From: Alphaproteobacteria bacterium
GTDB taxonomy: Bacteria; Pseudomonadota; Alphaproteobacteria; Micropepsales; Micropepsaceae
Assembly (NCBI GenBank): GCA_023259375.1
Contig: JAHFQC010000035.1
Span: forward strand, 1-44,459
DNA: 44,459 nt
Direction of reading: 5' to 3'
Position numbers and translations under genes: made by a program. Below the pieces are notes generated by a model. It did not search any database. It saw only the letters and a program-made list of their open reading frames with translations, and was not told the DNA's origin. Each line of letters starts with the position of its first letter. Position 1 is the first letter of the stretch. Below are positions 39,251 to 44,459 of this stretch, in pieces.

Positions 39251-40243
39251 ATGTTTCCGCGCATGGCCGTCTTGGGGTTGGTTGCCGTGTTCGCGTCGGC
39301 CGCCGCCGCGCCGATCGATTCGCTGGAAGACGTCACGCTGGGCGGCACGCGGCAGAAAATCCTAATTCAGGGAAATGACACCGCCAATCCGCTGCTCCTG
39401 TGGTTGCACGGCGGGCCGGGCGAACCGGCGATGCTGATCTCGCACCATTTCTCCGCCACCCTGAAGCAGCGTATGACCATCGTGCATTGGGACCAGCCGG
39501 GGGCAGGGTTGTCCTACGACCCGCAGCATCCGCTGACCTCCCTGACGGAAAAGCAGATCGAGGACGACGCGCTGGCGCTGACCGACAAGCTGCTCAAGCG
39601 CTTCGGGCGAACGAAACTTTACCTCATCGGCCATTCCTTTGGCTCGCTGATCGGGACCCGGCTGGCCGCCGCCCATCCCGACCGGTTTTGCGCCTATATC
39701 GGCATGGGACAGCTCGTCAACGGCGAGCGTTCGTTCCAGATCACGCGGGACTGGCTGAAGGCGGAGATGAGCAAGGCCAACGATGCGGCGGGCCTGAAGG
39801 CGCTGGCGAACGCGAGCGACATGGATGTTTTCCAGATGGTCCGGGCGCGCGGCGGCGTTCTGCATCAGAAGGTGGATTACCGGGGCATCGTCAACGCGTC
39901 GCCGTACTATTTCGATGGCTATTGGGAGCAGAAGGAAACGGCGAAGCACGAGGTCGTTGAATTGCTCGGCGCGCACGTCGGCGTCACCCACTCGCCACCG
40001 GTGGAAGGTATCCGGACGCTGAAGGTTCCGGCGTTCTATTTCGAAGGCCGCTACGACCGCATTCCGGCGACCGCGCCGGAATTGGTGGTGGACTACGTCG
40101 CCAAGCTGAAAGCGCCGTACAAGGAAATCGTCTGGTTCGAAAACTCGGGGCATCTGCCCAATATGGACGAGCCGCAGGCGTTCCAAGCCGCTATCATCGA
40201 TCATGTGCTGGCGAAAACCGCCCATTGCGGTCTGGCAAATTAA
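39251..40243 (+). CDS. Secreted alpha/beta hydrolase, proline iminopeptidase (S33)-like
   Basis: A 330-residue exported hydrolase. Signal peptide MFPRMAVLGLVAVFASAAAA. The oxyanion motif LWLHGGPGEPAM, VHWDQPGAGLSY and nucleophile GHSFGSLIG (Ser) are typical of prolyl iminopeptidase-like hydrolases; the His lies in NSGHLPNMD and an acid residue in YFEGRYDRI. Substrate unknown. Start ATG 39251 with GGGGGA 7 bases upstream. It is the first of a rightward pair with the GH79-like gene. Confidence 0.86.
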   Translation: MFPRMAVLGLVAVFASAAAAPIDSLEDVTLGGTRQKILIQGNDTANPLLLWLHGGPGEPAMLISHHFSATLKQRMTIVHWDQPGAGLSYDPQHPLTSLTEKQIEDDALALTDKLLKRFGRTKLYLIGHSFGSLIGTRLAAAHPDRFCAYIGMGQLVNGERSFQITRDWLKAEMSKANDAAGLKALANASDMDVFQMVRARGGVLHQKVDYRGIVNASPYYFDGYWEQKETAKHEVVELLGAHVGVTHSPPVEGIRTLKVPAFYFEGRYDRIPATAPELVVDYVAKLKAPYKEIVWFENSGHLPNMDEPQAFQAAIIDHVLAKTAHCGLAN

Positions 40244-40282
40244 CGCGCGGGAGGCGTAGTCGCGAAGATGCGGGAAATCTCC

Positions 40283-41806
40283 ATGAAATCCTTTATTGCC
40301 GCTTTGCTGGCTTCGGTCGCGGTCACCGGGATCGCTTCTGCCGCGCCGCTTAATCCGGGGATGCTGGCGAAGCTCGGAACCGTCGATGCGCGGTTCCAGG
40401 GCTACAATGTCGAGATGATCGAGGTGACCGGCGGGGCGTTCTGGAAACCCTATGGCGCCCCGGATGTTGCGCCCGAGGGCCCGACCCCGGCCGGGATGGA
40501 CCCGAAAATCTACGCCTACCGCACACCCAAGGACCTTTATAACCCGCGGCTCAGGATGCTGGCGGCAGCGCTGGGACCGGCTTATGTGCGGGTCAGCGGC
40601 ACCTGGGCCAACGCGACCTATTTCGCCGATACCGATACGCCGCCCGCCAAGCCGCCGGTCGGGTTCAACGGGCTGCTGACCCGGGCACAGTGGAAAGGCG
40701 TGGTCGATTTTGCCAAAGCGGTGGACGCCAAGTTGGTGACCTCGTTTGCGCTGTCGGGCGGGATGCGCGATGCCAATGGCGTCTGGACGCCGGAAACCGC
40801 CAAGCCCTGGCTCGCGTATACCAAAAGCATCGGCGGCGAGATCGCAGCGGCGGAATTCGCCAACGAGCCGTCGCTGGTTACGTTGATGAGCGTGCCGAAG
40901 GGCTATGACGCCGCCCAATGGGGCCGCGATTTCAAGATCTGGCGCGCTTTCATGAAAGCCGAATTGCCGAACACGCTGGTGCTCGGCCCTGGCTCGGTAG
41001 GCGACAAGCCGGATGCGCCGCCCGAAAGCAGCCCCGATCACATAAATACCGCGGCAATGGAAACCGCGACGGGGCCGGGTGTTGATGCGTTTTCCTATCA
41101 CCACTATGGCGACGTCTCCGAACGCTGCCACGGCAAGCAGACGCTCGACAAAGCGTTGAGCGAGGAATGGCTGGGACGCACCTCGCAATCCCGCGCCAAC
41201 TATGCAGCGCTGCGCGACAAATACGAACCGGGGAAACCGTTATGGCTGACCGAAGTCGGCGATGCGGCCTGCGGCGGCAATCCGTGGGCGAAGACGTTTG
41301 CCGACAGCTTCCGCTATCTCGACCAGCTCGGCCGGTTGGCGAAAGATGGCGTGCAGACGGTGATGCACAACACGCTGGCGATTTCCGACTACGGCCTGAT
41401 CGATGAGAAGACTATCCTGCCGCGGCCGAACTATTGGGCGGCGCTGCTGTGGCGGCGATTGATGGGTTCGACCGTGCTCGACAGCACGATACCGATCCAG
41501 CAAGGCTTGCATGTCTATGCCCATTGCGAAGCGGGCGTGAAAGGCGGGGTGTCGCTGCTGGTCATCAACAACGATGTCAAGCCGTCGTCGCTGGCGCTGA
41601 CCGAGCCTTCGCAACGCTTCACCTTGTCGTCCTCGAAGATCGACGGCGGCACGGTCGATCTGAACGGCAAAGCGTTGGCGCTGAAAAACGACAAACTGCC
41701 ACCGTTGAAAGGCGCCGCGCAAAAGGCCGGCGACATCACCTTCGCGCCGGCTACGATAACCTTCCTGGCGGTTCCGGGCGCCCACAACGCGTCCTGCAAG
41801 TCATAA
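40283..41806 (+). CDS. Secreted GH79 (heparanase-like) glycoside hydrolase
   Basis: A 507-residue exported enzyme resembling GH79 beta-glucuronidases and heparanase. Signal peptide MKSFIAALLASVAVTGIASA. A TIM-barrel follows with acid/base Glu195 in FANEPSL and nucleophile Glu324 in WLTEVGDAACGG, about 130 residues apart as in heparanase. The later LDQLGRLAKDGVQTVMHNTL and PRPNYWAALLWRRLMG blocks match heparanase too. The C-terminal beta-domain ends near residue 490. It likely removes glucuronic acid-type residues from polysaccharides outside the cytoplasm; the exact sugar is not determinable. Start 40283 or 40268. A terminator follows. Confidence 0.83.
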   Translation: MKSFIAALLASVAVTGIASAAPLNPGMLAKLGTVDARFQGYNVEMIEVTGGAFWKPYGAPDVAPEGPTPAGMDPKIYAYRTPKDLYNPRLRMLAAALGPAYVRVSGTWANATYFADTDTPPAKPPVGFNGLLTRAQWKGVVDFAKAVDAKLVTSFALSGGMRDANGVWTPETAKPWLAYTKSIGGEIAAAEFANEPSLVTLMSVPKGYDAAQWGRDFKIWRAFMKAELPNTLVLGPGSVGDKPDAPPESSPDHINTAAMETATGPGVDAFSYHHYGDVSERCHGKQTLDKALSEEWLGRTSQSRANYAALRDKYEPGKPLWLTEVGDAACGGNPWAKTFADSFRYLDQLGRLAKDGVQTVMHNTLAISDYGLIDEKTILPRPNYWAALLWRRLMGSTVLDSTIPIQQGLHVYAHCEAGVKGGVSLLVINNDVKPSSLALTEPSQRFTLSSSKIDGGTVDLNGKALALKNDKLPPLKGAAQKAGDITFAPATITFLAVPGAHNASCKS

Positions 41807-41807
41807 A

Positions 41808-41835
41808 AAAACGGGCAGGAGGTCCTGCCCGTTTT
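41808..41835. terminator. Bidirectional terminator
   Basis: AAAACGGGCAGGA-GG-TCCTGCCCGTTTT, a 13-base perfect stem with A- and T-tracts on both flanks, between two convergent glycosidase genes. Confidence 0.93.
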
Positions 41836-41842
41836 CATTTGG

Positions 41843-44459
41843 TCAGATGGTGACCTGTGATACCCAGGCCGAGGGCTCGTGGGTTCCGAGCTTGAGCCGG
41901 ATGTCCACCGCTTTGCCTTTCGGCAGATGCAGCGTGCAGTTGGCGGCGCCGGGTTGCGGTGCGCCTTTCAACGCGCTGGTCTCGATCTTCTCGATGCCCT
42001 GACGGGCCATCAGCGTGATGTCCTGGTCGCGGAACGAGGTCACGGTCAGCTCGACCGTGCGCGTGTCCATGTCCCATGACAGCTTGTTGATGCGGGCGAA
42101 GGTGCGCGCCAGCATGCCGTAGATCGCGCCTTTGGTCAGGGTGTGCGGCAGCGCCGGCAGCACTTCGATAATGCCGGGGCGCGAATACAGCAGCATCTCC
42201 AGCATGATTGCCGGAATGCCGCCTTGCGCATCGGGCATCGGGAACGCCCACGGATCGTGCGAGCAGCGCATCGTCGGGGCGACATAGCCCTGTTCGATCA
42301 ACTGCCGCAGCTCGGTGTCGACCATGTACTCGTCCTTGAGACGGGCACCGACCAGGGCGCGATGGCAGCGGCCGTGGGCGGCGAGGCGTTCGGGCACGCG
42401 CTTGCGGTCGGCCAGCATCGCAGCCAGCGCCAGCTTGGGCGTGCGGTCGGGATCGATGTCGTCGCCCGGCCAGACGCCGTAGAGATGCGAGACATGGCGG
42501 TGGGCATAACGCTCCGCCAGGCCCGGCCACGACCATTCCTTCAAGGTGCCGTCCGGCTCCAGCAGATACGGCGGCATCTTTTCCAGCATCGCCTTCCACT
42601 TCTTGATGCCGTCGGCATCGGTGCCGAGCACTTCGCAGGCCTTGATCAGGTTGGTCAGCACTTCGCGGCAGACCGCGATGTCCATGCTGGCATTGATCAC
42701 CATCATGCACGACGCGTTCAGATTGCCGGGGTTGTTCTCGGGCGAGAAGGACGGCGCGAAGACGTAGTTGCCGTTCTTGTCGGTGACGGTGAGGAAGTCC
42801 TCATAGAACAGCGCCAGTTCCTTGAGCACCGGAACGACGTGGGTCTTGAGGAATTCGCGGTCGCCGGTGCAGAGATAAGTGTCCCAGAACGGGCGCACGC
42901 ACCAGCCGCCGGCTGAAATCCAATACGGATGCGGCCAGATCTCCTTGGTGGAGTCGGCATAGCTGTAATGATAGCTGACGCCGATCCCCTTGTCCGGCAG
43001 CAGCGAGTACGACGTGCCGCGGCAGCCGAAGATGTTCTTGGCGTTGGTGCGGAAGTCGGGCGCCAAGGATTCCATCCAGGCGAAGTAGGCGTTCATGCCT
43101 TCGCGCAAATCGCTTTGCGGGGCATGAGCGATCTGCAGATTGATGTTGGCGTTCACCTCCGCCATCATCGTCGGATACTTGCCGCTGGTGTAGATGAACC
43201 AGTGGCGTCCCATGCCGAAAACGGCTTCGAGCAAACCGGGCGAATAGCCTTCGCGCGAACGCTGGTCGGCCAGAAGTTCTTCCGTCGACATGCCGTATTC
43301 GCTGGCGCCGCCGAAATCGACGGTGACACGATTGAACGCTTCGGCCAGAACCGGGCGATGGCGGGCGATGAGGGCGTCGTAATCGGGCTTTACCGCGTCC
43401 AGCGCCTTGCACAGCGCTTCGACTTTCTTATCGCTGTATTCGGCGAACCATTCGATGCGGGTCAGCAATAGCACCGAGGCCGCGTTTTCGATCACCAGCG
43501 TATCGCCGTCCATCTTGGCAGACCCGCCATCACGCACAACACGAACGACCGCACCATAACCGCTGTTGTCGGCGGAGGGATCGAGCCGGCCTTTGACGAT
43601 CAGATGTTGCGGGGTGAGATCCTGATGCAGATCGCTTTCGCCCGAGGTGACGTTGCCCCACCAGCGTGGCGGCTTGTCAGGCATCTTGACGGTGATCCGG
43701 GCACTGACGGTCTGGCCCTTGGGCGCGGTCAGGCGTTGCACCACGACGTCGTCGGGGCGCGACGCGAAGCTGTTGCGCTCCCAGTCGCCGCGGGCATCGG
43801 TCCAGTGCACGGCGATTTCGCCGCTTTCAAAATCGACGGTGCGCAGATAATTGGTGGCGGTCTCGGCTTTCGGAATTGCGATCGCCATCTGCATCGCAGC
43901 GACGGTCGAGTGCGGGAAGGTGTTCTTCTTGACCGGGCTCTCGTCCATCACCTTGAAGGCGTATTCGGCGGCTTCCTGGTATTTGCCGTCGAGCAGCATC
44001 CGGCGCAGTTCGGGCAGGATGTGGCCGGCTTTCGGCGCCTCGATCGGCCGCTTCCACGGCATCAACAGGCTTTCGTGGTGGAAGACGAGTTTTTCCGTAT
44101 ACGGATCGCAGGTGGCTTCGATGTACATCGGCCCGTTGCCGGTGGTGAGCCCTTCGCTCACAAGCTTGCCGGGACGGATGCTGCAGAAGCCCTTCTTGGG
44201 GACGATGCCGCGTTTGCGGCGTTCGGCCAGCGGCATCGGCGCGATGGCGGCCTGCGGATCGGTGACGGCCGGAAGCTTCGGCAAGAATGCGTCTGACTGC
44301 GCCTGGGAAAGGTAGGCCGCGGAACGGACATCCTCGGGCGCTAGCGCCGGTTTGATCGCCGGTGGAGCCGATTTTGCTTTGGCCGCGCTCTGCGCGACGA
44401 GACCGGCCGCTCCGACAAATCCGACCGCCAATTTGCTGGTCTTTAAAAATTCTCTGCGT
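41843..44459 (-). CDS. Tat-exported GH95-like glycoside hydrolase (incomplete at window edge)
   Basis: About 871 residues are visible; the start lies beyond the right edge. The visible N-terminus reads RREFLKTSKLAVGFVGAAG, a twin-arginine signal, so the protein is exported folded. Downstream blocks match GH95 (alpha-L-fucosidase/galactosidase-like): GLTTGNGPMYIEATC, a (alpha/alpha)6 barrel with GKYPTMMAEVNANINLQ, the catalytic region APSFSPENNPGNLNAS, RHVSHLYGVWPGDDI, and the C-terminal GIPAIMLEMLLYSRPGIIEVLPALP. The codon at 44431 is TTG inside the signal, not the start. The enzyme likely releases fucose or galactose from glycans; it is convergent with the GH79-like gene. Confidence 0.85.
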   Translation of the reverse strand, partial: RREFLKTSKLAVGFVGAAGLVAQSAAKAKSAPPAIKPALAPEDVRSAAYLSQAQSDAFLPKLPAVTDPQAAIAPMPLAERRKRGIVPKKGFCSIRPGKLVSEGLTTGNGPMYIEATCDPYTEKLVFHHESLLMPWKRPIEAPKAGHILPELRRMLLDGKYQEAAEYAFKVMDESPVKKNTFPHSTVAAMQMAIAIPKAETATNYLRTVDFESGEIAVHWTDARGDWERNSFASRPDDVVVQRLTAPKGQTVSARITVKMPDKPPRWWGNVTSGESDLHQDLTPQHLIVKGRLDPSADNSGYGAVVRVVRDGGSAKMDGDTLVIENAASVLLLTRIEWFAEYSDKKVEALCKALDAVKPDYDALIARHRPVLAEAFNRVTVDFGGASEYGMSTEELLADQRSREGYSPGLLEAVFGMGRHWFIYTSGKYPTMMAEVNANINLQIAHAPQSDLREGMNAYFAWMESLAPDFRTNAKNIFGCRGTSYSLLPDKGIGVSYHYSYADSTKEIWPHPYWISAGGWCVRPFWDTYLCTGDREFLKTHVVPVLKELALFYEDFLTVTDKNGNYVFAPSFSPENNPGNLNASCMMVINASMDIAVCREVLTNLIKACEVLGTDADGIKKWKAMLEKMPPYLLEPDGTLKEWSWPGLAERYAHRHVSHLYGVWPGDDIDPDRTPKLALAAMLADRKRVPERLAAHGRCHRALVGARLKDEYMVDTELRQLIEQGYVAPTMRCSHDPWAFPMPDAQGGIPAIMLEMLLYSRPGIIEVLPALPHTLTKGAIYGMLARTFARINKLSWDMDTRTVELTVTSFRDQDITLMARQGIEKIETSALKGAPQPGAANCTLHLPKGKAVDIRLKLGTHEPSAWVSQVTI

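Overview
The window reads as one stretch of a GC-rich alphaproteobacterial chromosome, with no plasmid, phage or IS hallmark. The assignment rests on gene content and order: an NDUFA12-type complex I subunit, MlaD and a DUF2155 protein next to aat; the aroQ-accB-accC run; the ChvI-ChvG-HprK-EIIA(Man)-HPr module; carB followed by greA; and a long B12-dependent ribonucleotide reductase. I cannot name the genus from sequence alone.

Layout. 0-2.1 kb: a lower-GC unrecognised lipoprotein, a secreted pentapeptide-repeat protein and a large composite palindrome. 2.1-6.3 kb: class II ribonucleotide reductase nrdJ, a 58-residue zinc-ribbon-like gene after it, and a candidate NrdR box before it. 6.5-8.0 kb: NDUFA12, mlaD and a DUF2155 gene. 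8.0-11.5 kb: a PadR regulator/membrane protein pair, aat, a small membrane protein and a FucP-like transporter. 11.7-19.6 kb: a block of fatty-acid (accBC), shikimate (aroQ), thiamine (fused thiS-thiG) and envelope genes (DsbA-like, M48 protease, GGT-like lipoprotein). The block is bounded by two inverted copies of a ~352 bp element, each with its own promoter-like sequence and conserved hairpins. 19.7-21.3 kb: a GNAT gene, two small envelope genes (one apparently frameshifted) and a duplicated 3' fragment of the GNAT gene. 21.4-26.0 kb: a LacI regulator, then the regulatory PTS and ChvI-ChvG. 26.0-31.0 kb: a methyltransferase and two OPT transporters. 31.3-34.8 kb: a membrane protein with a winged-helix partner, a chemotaxis receptor and a small secreted protein. 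35.0-39.1 kb: greA and carB. 39.2-44.5 kb: a secreted glycan/peptide-processing group (S33 hydrolase, GH79-like and Tat-exported GH95-like enzymes) that runs off the right edge.

Most genes are housekeeping or regulatory. The least explained item is the pair of 352 bp inverted repeats at 11741-12093 and 19269-19620. They abut the stop codons of accC and ggt, do not behave like coding DNA, and keep a stem while its loop has changed. They look like a structured RNA or 3'-end element that could also serve as a substrate for inversion of the 7 kb between them. Secondary items are the ThiS-ThiG fusion, a GGT homologue lacking the usual nucleophilic threonine, the zinc-ribbon gene behind nrdJ, and a one-base frameshift in a small lipoprotein gene.
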